A stretch of DNA of 39,741 nt from Akkermansiaceae bacterium. GTDB lineage: Bacteria > Verrucomicrobiota > Verrucomicrobiia > Verrucomicrobiales > Akkermansiaceae. A model generated the notes under the pieces. That model did not search any database, was not told the DNA's origin, and saw only the letters and a list, made by a program, of their open reading frames with translations. Both the position numbers and the translations under genes were made by a program. Shown in pieces: positions 8,030 to 16,176 of the stretch. Position 1 is the stretch's first letter. The number at the start of each line of letters is the position of its first letter. Location of the stretch: assembly GCA_013041925.1 (NCBI GenBank), contig JABDRB010000019.1:1-39741 (forward strand), read 5' to 3'.

Positions 8030-9234
8030 AAATCGCTGGCAGCTCGGCCTGCTTGGTTGCCGGTGGCAAAGCAGGCTTGAAGGAGGTAGCCGCCGGTGGG
8101 GGCCTCCCAGTCGATCATTTCACCTGCGACAAATACGCCGGGGAGTTTTTTAAGCATGAGATTCTCGTCGAGCTCGCTCCAACAGATTCCGCCGGCCGAC
8201 GAGATGGCCTCGGCGATGGGTCGGGGTCGGGTCAGGGGGATGTGGCAGCGTTTGACCTCATGGGCGAGTTGCTCGGCGGATTTCCACGGTCCGCGATCGG
8301 GGAGATGCTTGAGGATGGCGCAGGTAGCGGGGTCGAGTTTCCATCGTCGGCGAGCTTCGCGGATGAAGTTGCGTTTGACCGCGCCCATACGGGTGATGAG
8401 TTCATCGACGGGGGTGTCGGGTTTAAAATCAATGATGACGTGCGGGTGAGGCAGGTTGCGGATGGCGCGGCCTAGACGATAGATCGGGCCGCCTTCGAGG
8501 CCGTAGCGGGTGATGACGAGTTCGCCGCGACGTGATGCGTTACCTGCTGAGAGGTGGATGTTTTTGATTGGTAAACCCTCGGCCTCATCGAGCAGGGCGT
8601 CTGGCCAGTCGGTTTCCCAGCCGCAGTTGGCGGGCGTAAGTGGGGTGATATGGATATCATGTTGGCTGAGGATATTGGTCCAATGTCCAGTGGACCCTGT
8701 TTGTGGCCATGAGGCGCCGCCGAGGGCGAGGATGACGGCGTGGTGTTGGTGGGTGATGGACTGATCTCCGTGGTGGAAAGTGAGATGATGGTTGGGCTCA
8801 AGGCCAGTCCATTGGTGGTTGGTTTTAAAAGTGACACCGAGACTGCGGAGACGTTCGATCCAACGCCGCAGCAGGGGGGCGGCTTTGATACTGCCCTGGA
8901 CGGGGGAGGGAAAGACTTTGCCGCTGCTGGCGACAAAGGTATCGATTCCTAATCCAGCAGCCCAGTCACGGAGTGCTTGGTTGTCGAACTCAGCGAGGAT
9001 CGATCGCCAAGGGGCGGCGGGCAGGTGGTTGCCGCTATATTTTTCAACAAAGCTGTCGAAGTTTTCGTTGTGGGTCAGGTTGAGGCCGCTTTTTCCGGCG
9101 ACGAGGAATTTGCGACCGACCGAGCGCATGGCATCGTAGACGGTCACGTTGGCACCGTTTGATGCGGCGACCTCTGCGGCTCTGAGTCCGGCGGGGCCAC
9201 CTCCGATGACGGCGATATTTGGCTGGGTGTTCAG
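8026..9234 (-). CDS. NAD(P)/FAD-dependent oxidoreductase, BaiN/HI0933 family (PP_4765-like), apparent CTG start
   Basis: About 402 aa. Motifs follow the HI0933/YhiN flavoprotein family: FAD Rossmann 'IAVIGGGPAGLRAAE' (about 8-22), 'SVGRKFLVAGKSGLNLTHNE', 'FPSPVQGSIKAAPLL', and the C-terminal 'GVFVAGEMIDWEAPTGGYLLQ'. No ATG, GTG or TTG lies in frame between the upstream stop (TGA at 9288-9286) and the Rossmann motif; the first conventional start (GTG at 9147) would delete the FAD-binding loop. A CTG at 9234 gives MNTQPNIAVIGGGPAG, exactly where family members begin, so CTG is proposed. No Shine-Dalgarno sequence precedes it. Members' substrates are mostly unknown. It is convergent with feoB and divergent from the Nudix gene. 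Confidence 0.85.
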   Translation of the reverse strand: MNTQPNIAVIGGGPAGLRAAEVAASNGANVTVYDAMRSVGRKFLVAGKSGLNLTHNENFDSFVEKYSGNHLPAAPWRSILAEFDNQALRDWAAGLGIDTFVASSGKVFPSPVQGSIKAAPLLRRWIERLRSLGVTFKTNHQWTGLEPNHHLTFHHGDQSITHQHHAVILALGGASWPQTGSTGHWTNILSQHDIHITPLTPANCGWETDWPDALLDEAEGLPIKNIHLSAGNASRRGELVITRYGLEGGPIYRLGRAIRNLPHPHVIIDFKPDTPVDELITRMGAVKRNFIREARRRWKLDPATCAILKHLPDRGPWKSAEQLAHEVKRCHIPLTRPRPIAEAISSAGGICWSELDENLMLKKLPGVFVAGEMIDWEAPTGGYLLQACFATGNQAGRAASDF

Positions 9235-9312
9235 TGGAGTGGTTGAGTGAGGGTGATCTGTCGCGCGTTGTTTTCTCTTTGCTATTCAGAAATGAGCACC
9301 TAGAACGTGCGC

Positions 9313-9831
9313 ATGGATGATTGCAGCGTGAATTGGAGTATCTGGCAAGGTGAGATGCCGGCAACGCTGATGTTTGTGGTGCAGGAGGGGAAGGTTCTTT
9401 TGATCGAAAAATTACGCGGCATCGGTAAGGGGAAAATCAATGGCCCGGGAGGGAAGATTGACCCCGGAGAAACACCTGCGCAGTGTGTCGTCAGGGAGTG
9501 TCAGGAGGAGTTACACATTACCCCGAAAAATCCGGTCAAAATGGGTGAGCTCTGGTTTGCGATGTCTGATATCCCCGATATTCATTGCCACGTGTATACG
9601 GCCACTGATTTTGACGGCGTGCCAACCGTTACGGATGAGGCGATCCCTCTGTGGACGGAGATCGATGAAATCCCGTGGGCGAAGATGTGGGAAGATGACC
9701 TTCACTGGCTCCCCCACATGCTCGAGGGACGAACATTTCTGGGTAAATTTATTTTCGAAGGTGAAAAGATGAAGTGGCGAGAAATTCTGTTCGATGCCGA
9801 AGGCGTTTCGGGGTGGGCTGAAGGTGTCTAG
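9313..9831 (+). CDS. Nudix hydrolase, MutT/MTH1-like (8-oxo-dGTP diphosphatase type)
   Basis: 172 aa from the ATG at 9313. The Nudix box runs from about residue 47 to 69 and fits GX5EX7REX2EEX: GKIDPGE, then RECQEEL. The preceding 'GIGKGKINGPGGK' resembles the MTH1-like 8-oxo-dGTP diphosphatases, and the N-terminal 'VNWSIWQGEMPATLMFVV' matches the family's 'W..W....ATLLFV' opening. It probably removes oxidised purine nucleotides. Alternative starts are a GTG at 9307 and an ATG at 9355 preceded by AAGGTGAG; the family N-terminus favours 9313. It is divergent from the flavoprotein gene, with 78 bases shared as promoter region. Confidence 0.88.
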   Translation: MDDCSVNWSIWQGEMPATLMFVVQEGKVLLIEKLRGIGKGKINGPGGKIDPGETPAQCVVRECQEELHITPKNPVKMGELWFAMSDIPDIHCHVYTATDFDGVPTVTDEAIPLWTEIDEIPWAKMWEDDLHWLPHMLEGRTFLGKFIFEGEKMKWREILFDAEGVSGWAEGV

Positions 9832-9845
9832 TTAGTCTACCGTTG

Positions 9846-10496
9846 TTAGGGGTTGGATTGCTCTGGCTTGGTTGTTTGATTTTGAGGTTCCGAGCTTTTT
9901 ACCTCGTCCTCGGGTGCCTCCTTATTGAGGATAGAAAGGATCGGCTTGGTGACATCCGTGGCGTCTCTCGCGTAGATCAGGGGTGATATTTGGCTATTGC
10001 TGGCGCCTGAGGTTTCGATCATCCAGTGGTATCCATTGTCCTTGGCGTATTGATGGATGACCTTTTGAATTTCATTCAGGTGTTGGCGTGTCGATTGTGC
10101 GATGGCCTTCTTGGTTTTTGCCGCCTTTTGCGCTTGGTCACGCTTTGATGTCTCGATGTCCTTGTGCAGCACTTTGTATTGGCTTACGAGGTCGTCGAAC
10201 TCCTCGTAGAGTTGATTCTGCTCGGTTGTGGGGGTGGCCTTGTTTCGGATTTTGGTGAGGGTTGCGGTGATTTTTCCGGACACCTCTCGAAGATACTGTT
10301 GGCGTTCCTCGTGTTCCTTGGCGTGATTTTTCTGATCGGCGTTGAGTTCTCTGATTTTGTTGTGGGCAACATGATAACCTGTGAGGAGTTGACCGACGTC
10401 GACCGTAGCCGCCTTGATGTCAGCTAAGGATGTCTGGGCGGTCAATACCCAACAAAAAATCGCGAGGGTTGCGGGGAAATAGCGCAGCAAGTTCAT
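9846..10496 (-). CDS. OmpH/Skp-like periplasmic chaperone
   Basis: 216 aa. A signal peptide (about 1-25, ending SLA) is followed by 'IKAATVDVGQLLTGYH', the usual first strand of OmpH/Skp ('KIAVVDM..vf..y'), and a long charged coiled coil (about 50-145). It ends with a strand region 'YHWMIETSGASNSQISPLIYARDATDVTKPILSIL' split by a short insertion and a Gln/Pro-rich tail of about 25 residues. Skp proteins trimerise and hold unfolded outer-membrane proteins in the periplasm. In many bacteria the gene sits between bamA and lpxD; here those partners are absent, so this is probably a paralogue. The gene is 45 bases downstream of msrA on the same strand and may be co-transcribed. Confidence 0.8.
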   Translation of the reverse strand: MNLLRYFPATLAIFCWVLTAQTSLADIKAATVDVGQLLTGYHVAHNKIRELNADQKNHAKEHEERQQYLREVSGKITATLTKIRNKATPTTEQNQLYEEFDDLVSQYKVLHKDIETSKRDQAQKAAKTKKAIAQSTRQHLNEIQKVIHQYAKDNGYHWMIETSGASNSQISPLIYARDATDVTKPILSILNKEAPEDEVKSSEPQNQTTKPEQSNP

Positions 10497-10541
10497 GGAA
10501 GGATTTTCGGCAATGTCTGATGATTTTGTCGAGCGGGAGAT

Positions 10542-11192
10542 TTATTTTTCCAGCTTGAGTTTTCTGAGCTTGGGCGTGATGACGGCTCGGCAGTAGGGGT
10601 TTTTGTTGCCGTTGATTTTGTAGTAGTCCTGATGGGAGGCCATGGCAGGGTAGAAGGTGGCGGCTTGGGTGATCTCAGTGACAATGGGCTGGGTAAAGCT
10701 TTCCTGAGCCTTGTTGCGTGAGGTTGTTGCGGCTTGTTTTTGGCTGTCGTGATGGTAGTAAATGGCGGACCGATACTGGGTGCCAACATCACCGCCTTGA
10801 CGGTTCAGAGTGGTCGGGTCATGCAAACGCCAAAACCAGTCCAGCAACGTGTCATAGGAGATTTTTTGGGGGTCAAAGATGACTAGGACCGCTTCGGCAT
10901 GGCCGGTGGTCTCGGCGCAGACTGCCTCATAGCTGGGGTTGGCAACGTGTCCACCCGTAAACCCAGAGACGACCGCGTGCACGCCATCGAGTCGTTCGTA
11001 GACAGCTTCTACGCACCAGTAGCAGCCGGCGGCAAATGTGGCTTTTTGGTGGCCGTCTGGCACGGCAGGTAAGGCAGCGGTTTTCTTTTGATTCATGGTT
11101 TCTTCTGACTGCAGGGTTTGGTGGCTGGTGAGGAAGACGAGTATGGCTCCAAGTGCAGCGAGGGGCAAGGTGAAGGTGAACAGACGTTTCAT
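10542..11192 (-). CDS. msrA: Peptide-methionine (S)-S-oxide reductase MsrA, exported
   Basis: 216 aa. A signal peptide or membrane anchor spans about residues 3-23. The catalytic motif is GCYWC (56-60; usually GCFWC), followed by 'VVSGFTGGHVANPSYEAVCAETTGHAEAVLVIFDP' family hallmarks and 'DVGTQYRSAIYY'. The nucleophilic Cys is 57. MsrA reduces the S-epimer of methionine sulfoxide in proteins; with the leader it would act in the periplasm and need an external reductant. The C-terminus ends in a basic tail without an obvious recycling cysteine pair. It lies upstream of the OmpH-like gene on the same strand. Confidence 0.95.
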   Translation of the reverse strand: MKRLFTFTLPLAALGAILVFLTSHQTLQSEETMNQKKTAALPAVPDGHQKATFAAGCYWCVEAVYERLDGVHAVVSGFTGGHVANPSYEAVCAETTGHAEAVLVIFDPQKISYDTLLDWFWRLHDPTTLNRQGGDVGTQYRSAIYYHHDSQKQAATTSRNKAQESFTQPIVTEITQAATFYPAMASHQDYYKINGNKNPYCRAVITPKLRKLKLEK

Positions 11193-11283
11193 AAGCCCAA
11201 GCTACTGGCGTGGAGATGGGGAGTCAAATAATGAATATTGTCGCCTCCCTCGTAGGTGAGTCTTAAGCGGCACGCATGGGTGC

Positions 11284-12147
11284 TCAATGCTTCAGATGCT
11301 GTTTACCCTTGCCTTGGGATTCTGCGTAGAATTTCATCGCAACAGGCATGAAGTTCTCAAGGGCGCGGATCCGTGATTGATCGCTTGGGTGAGTGAGTAG
11401 GAGCTCGTTTTTTTGACCGCCATGAAGCGCGTGGTAGTGTTCCATATTGCGCCAGAGTTTGATCGCCTGCCGCGGGTCATAGCCGGCCCGTGCCATGTAA
11501 ACGGCCCCGATGCGGTCGCTTTCATATTCCAGTTTTCTGGAAAAGGGTAAGCTGTCGATCAGATATCCAGCGAGTGCCAATGCGGCCGCATGATAACCCG
11601 CGTGATCTACGTCCTGATGATCGAGGCTCTGCCAGAGTATGGCGCTTGCCAGCACGAGGCCGATCATTCTGTAGGTGCGTTGTTTGGCGTGATTGCCCGT
11701 GGCATGTGATATCTCATGTCCAAGCGCGGCGGCGAGAAGCGCATCATTGTCGGCCAGCCGGAATAGCCCCGTATTGATACCCACTTTACCTCCGGGGAGG
11801 GCAAAGGCATTGGGCGAATTGTCTTTGAAGACAACAAATTCCCACTCGGCTTCGGGAATATCGATGGCCTTCTGCAGGCGTTTGGCCACACGATTCACGG
11901 GGTCAGTGTATCTTGGGTCGTGACTGATCTGCCTGCTTTTTTTGATTTTATTAAACTCGCGAGTGCCGAGGCTGAGAATCATTTTGTGGGTTGGGCGCAC
12001 GGTCACCTTACCTTGGTCGTCGATCGAGGGACGGAAGACGCAAGATGAGAAGCTCAGGCTGATGACCAGAGAGAGCAATATGGGGGGTTGAAATCTCAAG
12101 GTTTTAGGGGGGATTATGATACTAGGGGGATAAATTATTTTTTGCAA
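11284..12147 (-). CDS. M48 family metalloprotease lipoprotein (LoiP/YcaL-like)
   Basis: 287 aa from a TTG at 12147; no ATG or GTG precedes the signal region and an in-frame stop lies shortly upstream, so TTG is inferred. A hydrophobic leader ends in a lipobox-like LSFSSC (Cys 36), predicting a lipoprotein. The zinc motif HEISH is at 144-148 within 'LGHEISHATGNHAKQR', and the third-ligand region SRKLEYESD is at about 203-211 with 'RAGYDP' following. This is the YcaL/LoiP/BepA-type quality-control protease class that degrades misassembled outer-membrane proteins. The product fits the neighbouring OmpH-like chaperone functionally. It is divergent from the MsbA-like gene. Confidence 0.9.
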   Translation of the reverse strand: MQKIIYPPSIIIPPKTLRFQPPILLSLVISLSFSSCVFRPSIDDQGKVTVRPTHKMILSLGTREFNKIKKSRQISHDPRYTDPVNRVAKRLQKAIDIPEAEWEFVVFKDNSPNAFALPGGKVGINTGLFRLADNDALLAAALGHEISHATGNHAKQRTYRMIGLVLASAILWQSLDHQDVDHAGYHAAALALAGYLIDSLPFSRKLEYESDRIGAVYMARAGYDPRQAIKLWRNMEHYHALHGGQKNELLLTHPSDQSRIRALENFMPVAMKFYAESQGKGKQHLKH

Positions 12148-12168
12148 GATAAAATCTGATAGTAAAAT
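12142..12168 (+). promoter_or_regulatory. Weak sigma-70-like promoter candidate for the MsbA-like gene
   Basis: TTGCAA (12142-12147) and TAAAAT (12163-12168) are separated by 15 bases, shorter than ideal. AAAATCT also occurs twice here (12151-12157, 12164-12170). It lies 51 bases before the ATG at 12219, in the divergent gap shared with the M48 gene. Only sequence similarity supports it. Confidence 0.25.
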
Positions 12169-12218
12169 CTAGGGTTGCAGATCGTAGGGCGGGAGGTGAT
12201 GCTGGCGCCCCGTCATTT

Positions 12219-13952
12219 ATGAAACGATTTCTTCCATATTTTAAATATCTCAAGAAGGTGAAGTGGTTCTTTGTGCTGGCGGTGCTAGCGGGAGCTGTTT
12301 TTGGGGTTGCATCGGGGGCGGGCCTGCCCTGGATGATGAAGACAGTGTTGCCTGAGATTTTTAGCCAGAAGGACATCCCTTTGGTTGAGCTGATCGGGGT
12401 GGCATTGATTATGCCAGCGGTGTTTCTGGTTCGTGGTGCGAGCCAGTTTATCAACACCTATTATGTGGCCTACTGCGGCAACAGGGTGTTGGAGTTTCTC
12501 CAGGTGGATGTCTTTAAGAGGTTGCAAATATTACCTCTCAAATTTTTTCATAAACACAAGAGTGGTGACCTGCTGAGTCGTTTGATGGGAGACACTCAGA
12601 TGATGCGGCAAATCATCGTGGATGCGGCCAATGATATCATCATTCAGCCGATGCAGTTGATTGGGGCAATGGGGTTCCTTGTGTGGATGTCGATGCAGAA
12701 AAGTGAGTTCTTTTTCCTGCTGGTGTGTCTGGCTACGGTTCCGCTGTGTGTGTTTCCCATCCGGCTGATTGGTAAAAAATTGTTTCGCAAGGCGAAGGTG
12801 GTGCAGGCACAAACAGGTGATTTGACGGCGTATGTGTCCGACGGCTTGCAGGCGCCGATGGATATCCGTGCCTATAATATGCAGGACGGGGTGGTGAAAA
12901 ACCTGCATGAGCGTGTGCTGGATTTATTCAGGGCACGCATGAAGGTGACGAAGTATGATAAGATGCTCGGGCCGATCGTCGAGTTTGTTTCGGCCTGTGG
13001 AATCGCGATTACGATTGTGTATGCCGGCAGGGCGGACATGGATTTTAAGGAGGAGATCATGCCCTTGTTGATGGCTCTCTACATGAGTTACGATCCGATT
13101 AAAAAAATAGGCAAACTGAACTCGAAAATTCAGCGGGCGACGGCGTCGCTCGATCGTGTCGAGTATGTCTTGGATTACCCCGACGATCTTCCGGAGCCTG
13201 ATAAGCCAGTTCCGATGACTGATATCAAGGGGGGCGTTGACTTTAAAAAGGTTTCGTTTTCCTACGAGGATGAAGTTGTCTTAAATGACGCTGATTTAAC
13301 GATTCCAGCGGGCCAAGTGGTGGCACTTGTCGGTCCGAGTGGCGCGGGTAAGACGACATTTGCCAATCTCATCCCTCGGTTTTATGACGTCAACGACGGG
13401 CAGTTGCTGGTGGATGGACTGGATGTGAGGGCGGTGAGTAAACACGCGCTGAGGGAATCGATCGGGCTTGTGTCTCAGGCGCCGGCATTATTCAATGAGA
13501 CGGTGATGGAGAACATCAGGATCGGGCGTCGTGACTCGAGTGATGAGGAGGTGCTGGCCGCCGCGAAGAAGGCACATGCTCATGAATTTATCGAAAACAC
13601 CTTGGATGATGGCTATCAGACGGTGGTCGGGGAGCGGGGGACCCGGCTCTCGGGTGGACAACGCCAGCGGATTGCTATTGCTAGGGCGTTCTTGAAAAAT
13701 GCCCCGATCTTGATTCTGGATGAAGCCACCTCGGCACTCGATAGTGAAAGTGAGGCGCATGTGCAGCAGGCGCTGGAGGAGCTGGTCAAAGGTCGGACGA
13801 CCTTCATCATCGCACACCGATTCAGCACGATTAAGATAGCGGACAGGATTCTCGTCTTTGACAAGGGACGGATTGTGGCCGACGGGCCGCATGACGAGGT
13901 CTATGCGGAGAGCGAGCTTTACCAGTCACTCTACGACCGCCAAGGAGCTTAA
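12219..13952 (+). CDS. MsbA-like ABC exporter (fused permease and ATPase)
   Basis: 577 aa. An N-terminal type IV ABC exporter membrane domain (about 15-310) has segments near 17-35, 55-75, 140-160, 163-185 and 250-272. The nucleotide-binding domain has Walker A GPSGAGKTT (372-380), LSGGQRQRIAIARA (477-490), Walker B LILDEATSALD and H-loop IIAHR. The length and single-chain half-transporter layout match MsbA, which flips lipid A-core across the inner membrane. The gene sits directly before LPS-core glycosyltransferases, which supports that role, although peptide or polysaccharide export cannot be excluded. The 3' end overlaps the convergent GT4 gene by 27 bases. A strong GGGAGGTG lies about 20 bases before the ATG, just in front of a 7-codon minicistron. 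Confidence 0.9.
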   Translation: MKRFLPYFKYLKKVKWFFVLAVLAGAVFGVASGAGLPWMMKTVLPEIFSQKDIPLVELIGVALIMPAVFLVRGASQFINTYYVAYCGNRVLEFLQVDVFKRLQILPLKFFHKHKSGDLLSRLMGDTQMMRQIIVDAANDIIIQPMQLIGAMGFLVWMSMQKSEFFFLLVCLATVPLCVFPIRLIGKKLFRKAKVVQAQTGDLTAYVSDGLQAPMDIRAYNMQDGVVKNLHERVLDLFRARMKVTKYDKMLGPIVEFVSACGIAITIVYAGRADMDFKEEIMPLLMALYMSYDPIKKIGKLNSKIQRATASLDRVEYVLDYPDDLPEPDKPVPMTDIKGGVDFKKVSFSYEDEVVLNDADLTIPAGQVVALVGPSGAGKTTFANLIPRFYDVNDGQLLVDGLDVRAVSKHALRESIGLVSQAPALFNETVMENIRIGRRDSSDEEVLAAAKKAHAHEFIENTLDDGYQTVVGERGTRLSGGQRQRIAIARAFLKNAPILILDEATSALDSESEAHVQQALEELVKGRTTFIIAHRFSTIKIADRILVFDKGRIVADGPHDEVYAESELYQSLYDRQGA

Positions 13953-14993
13953 AAAATCACAGAGCGCCTTGGCTTCGCGTTCTAGCGTGTAGTGCTGTTC
14001 GACACGCTCACGCCCGTGACGACCCATTTCGACCAGTTGATCTGGGTCGGCCATCATCAGGTCGAGTTGTTGTTGCGTGGCCTCCAGATCATCGCAGGGG
14101 ACGATCTGGCCATCGACGTCTTCGCGGACAATATCTTTCCAGGCGCCGGCTTCGGACGCGAGCACGGCGACGCCGCTGGCCATGGCTTCGGGGATGGTCA
14201 GGCCAAAGCCTTCGTTGCGGCTGAGCGCGGTGACGAGGGTCATCGCTTTGAATAATTTGGGCAGCGCGGAGAATGGTTGTTTACCGAGGAAGATAAAACG
14301 ATCCGTAAGTCCGGCCGCATCAATCTCACCTTGGAGGCGGTCTTGGAAATGTTGCTGGTCTGGGGTGGTTTCACCACAGATGACAACCGTGAAATCGGGG
14401 TGCTTTTTGAGAAGGGGGATAGCGGCGTGAATGAGAAGATCGACACCTTTCTGGTGGCGGACACGACCAAAGATCCCGATGCCGTATTTTCCGGGAAACC
14501 CGAACGCCTTCCAGAGCTCGGTGCGGTCGTCCGCTGGGGCGTAGGTGCTAAGATCGATGCCGTGGGGGATGATGATGTCCGGGCCCCCTTGGATGTAGGA
14601 GGCGGCGGCGCTACAGGTGCTGATGATGGCATCCGACTGACGGATGAGATAACGAGTAATCCAGCTGTGTTGGCGCTGGGCGGTGGAGGTGAAGGCGATA
14701 CGGATTTTGGCCCTGAAGAGCTTTTTGAGCAGAAGGGCCTGGATGACTTCGTTGTTGCGGCGGGCATGAAAAACGCGGCACCGTCCGTCGGGGAGGGGTT
14801 TTTGGCAGAGTCGGATAAGCTGACGAAAAGTCGCTGTCTGGATGTCCTCGGGGAGGTGGTGGTTTCCGAGCACGGCGACCTTCATCAGATCCTTCTGGTA
14901 CCGGAGAACTTGCAACATCGTCGAGGTCACGCCAGAAAACCGGGGGTTTGAGTTGCCTAGGATGAGTTCGGTCGCTGATAAGTGGGATGACAT
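13926..14993 (-). CDS. GT4 glycosyltransferase, LpcC-like LPS-core mannosyltransferase
   Basis: 355 aa. It follows the rhizobial LpcC pattern closely by memory: 'NPRFSGVTSTMLQV' near the N-terminus, 'RVFHARRNNEVIQALLL', 'TSTAQRQHSWITRYLIRQSDAIIST', 'IIPHGIDLSTY', and the C-terminal donor-site region 'SRNEGFGLTIPEAMASGVAVLASEAGAWKDIV' with the GT4 EX7E motif. LpcC adds mannose to the Kdo of the LPS inner core in the cytoplasm before export by MsbA. The sugar donor here is inferred, not shown. It is the second gene of a leftward pair with 15010-16077 (16-base gap) and overlaps the MsbA-like gene tail-to-tail. Confidence 0.87.
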   Translation of the reverse strand: MSSHLSATELILGNSNPRFSGVTSTMLQVLRYQKDLMKVAVLGNHHLPEDIQTATFRQLIRLCQKPLPDGRCRVFHARRNNEVIQALLLKKLFRAKIRIAFTSTAQRQHSWITRYLIRQSDAIISTCSAAASYIQGGPDIIIPHGIDLSTYAPADDRTELWKAFGFPGKYGIGIFGRVRHQKGVDLLIHAAIPLLKKHPDFTVVICGETTPDQQHFQDRLQGEIDAAGLTDRFIFLGKQPFSALPKLFKAMTLVTALSRNEGFGLTIPEAMASGVAVLASEAGAWKDIVREDVDGQIVPCDDLEATQQQLDLMMADPDQLVEMGRHGRERVEQHYTLEREAKALCDFLSSLAVVE

Positions 14994-15009
14994 GGCTGCT
15001 GGGGTGATA

Positions 15010-16077
15010 TTAGCTGCGCACCAATGGAGTGATCACCTGCGGGAGATTCTGGCGGAATTCCCGATCGTTTTCCTCGAACCATAGGCGGGCATGGGCTCCG
15101 TAGGATTGTTTTTGTTCTGGTGTCATCAGCAGCAGGTCTTGGATGTTTTTTTCAAGTTTGTCGGGGTCGATGTGGAAGTTGGTGCCGAGGTGGCGAGGTT
15201 CGGAGTGGTGGTAGGGGACGGGGATGCCTCTCGCGGGTGTGATCAGCTCGTTCATCGGTGGGGCATCGGTGGTGACAACCACGGCGCGGCAGCTCATCGC
15301 CTCGACGATATAATGCCCCCATCCTTCCGAGAGGGAGGTGCAGAGATGCACGCCGTGGCTATTGAGCAGCGCTTTGATTTCCTCGTGCGGGATGTAGTCG
15401 GTGACCAGACACACGTTTTTTGGCACGGATTCAGGGGCATTTTCCTTACACTGAACGACGGTAAGAGTCGGCCACTCGGGGTGTTTTTTCCACAGCTTAA
15501 GAATTGTTTCAGTGCCTTTCAGTGTGCTGCGTCCGGCGAGGTGGAAAAACGATTGATAGTCGGGCTCGATGCTCGCGTCCAGCAGGTCGGATGAGGTGAA
15601 TGCCGTGAAGTGAGTCGAATACCCGAGGCCCTGAAAAATTTCCTCGGCGTGTCGGCTTTTGCAGAGGATATGGTCGATGTGCCGGAGGTGCTTCAGATGA
15701 CGATGTGGGAAGCGTTCCTGATTAGGGATGAGGAGGTTGGTTTTTGCGGTGCCAAACCATCGAGGAAAGACCCGTTCGAGAAAGATGTTGGCATCGAATC
15801 GGGGTGTGCCCGGAAAAAGGGTGCGCAGCGGCGAGATGCCGCGGCAGTGGCTGACAGTGACCTCGAATCCAGCCGCAGTGAGCGCGCTGTGGATGAGATC
15901 GACGTCGCGGTCGAGCCCAACACCATTGGTGCGGGCGATGATGTTGATTTTTTTTGGCACGAATGATAGCTTGGTAAACGGCCTCACTTCGCTCTCGCGG
16001 ATCAGCTCGGGCAGTCTTTCGTATTTTTGGCCTACTGACAAGCGAATCTGGATGTAGGGAAGATGGAATTGAAACAT
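15010..16077 (-). CDS. Glycosyltransferase family 4-like protein
   Basis: 355 aa. After a 40-residue N-terminal lead, 'KKINIIARTNGVGLDRDVDLIHSAL' begins the first Rossmann half. The C-terminal donor half has 'HLAGRSTLKGTETILKLWKKHPEWPTLTVV', 'NVCLVTDYIPHEEIKALLNSHGVHLCTSLSEGWGHYIVEAMSCRAVVVTTDAPPMNEL', the typical GT4/GT1 arrangement with two glutamates around SEGWGHYIVEAM. The donor and acceptor are unknown; the position before the LpcC-like gene suggests LPS-core or surface glycan assembly. A tract of nine G (C9 on the coding strand) lies about 75 bases upstream of its ATG. Alternative internal starts cannot be excluded because the first 40 residues are not recognisable. Confidence 0.82.
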   Translation of the reverse strand: MFQFHLPYIQIRLSVGQKYERLPELIRESEVRPFTKLSFVPKKINIIARTNGVGLDRDVDLIHSALTAAGFEVTVSHCRGISPLRTLFPGTPRFDANIFLERVFPRWFGTAKTNLLIPNQERFPHRHLKHLRHIDHILCKSRHAEEIFQGLGYSTHFTAFTSSDLLDASIEPDYQSFFHLAGRSTLKGTETILKLWKKHPEWPTLTVVQCKENAPESVPKNVCLVTDYIPHEEIKALLNSHGVHLCTSLSEGWGHYIVEAMSCRAVVVTTDAPPMNELITPARGIPVPYHHSEPRHLGTNFHIDPDKLEKNIQDLLLMTPEQKQSYGAHARLWFEENDREFRQNLPQVITPLVRS

Positions 16078-16151
16078 CCTTGCCTAAAGCATGGAGCTTA
16101 GTCGAAAGGCGCGATATCCCTCGTGTTTCGCCAATGAAAGATGTCGCCGAA

Positions 16152-16160
16152 GGGGGGGGG
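16152..16160. repeat. Homopolymer tract of nine G upstream of the GT4 gene
   Basis: Nine consecutive G on the plus strand, about 75 bases in front of the ATG of the GT4 gene at 16077 and 17 bases past the stop of the small minus-strand gene. Tracts of this length can slip, and in surface-glycan loci they are often phase-variable; here it would act through the promoter or leader rather than the coding frame. Confidence 0.7.
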
Positions 16161-16176
16161 ATCGTTGCGCCATAAT

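Noticed and set aside
9145-9147. GTG as start of the BaiN/HI0933 flavoprotein
   Set aside because: It would remove the FAD-binding GGGPAG loop, which is present in frame upstream.
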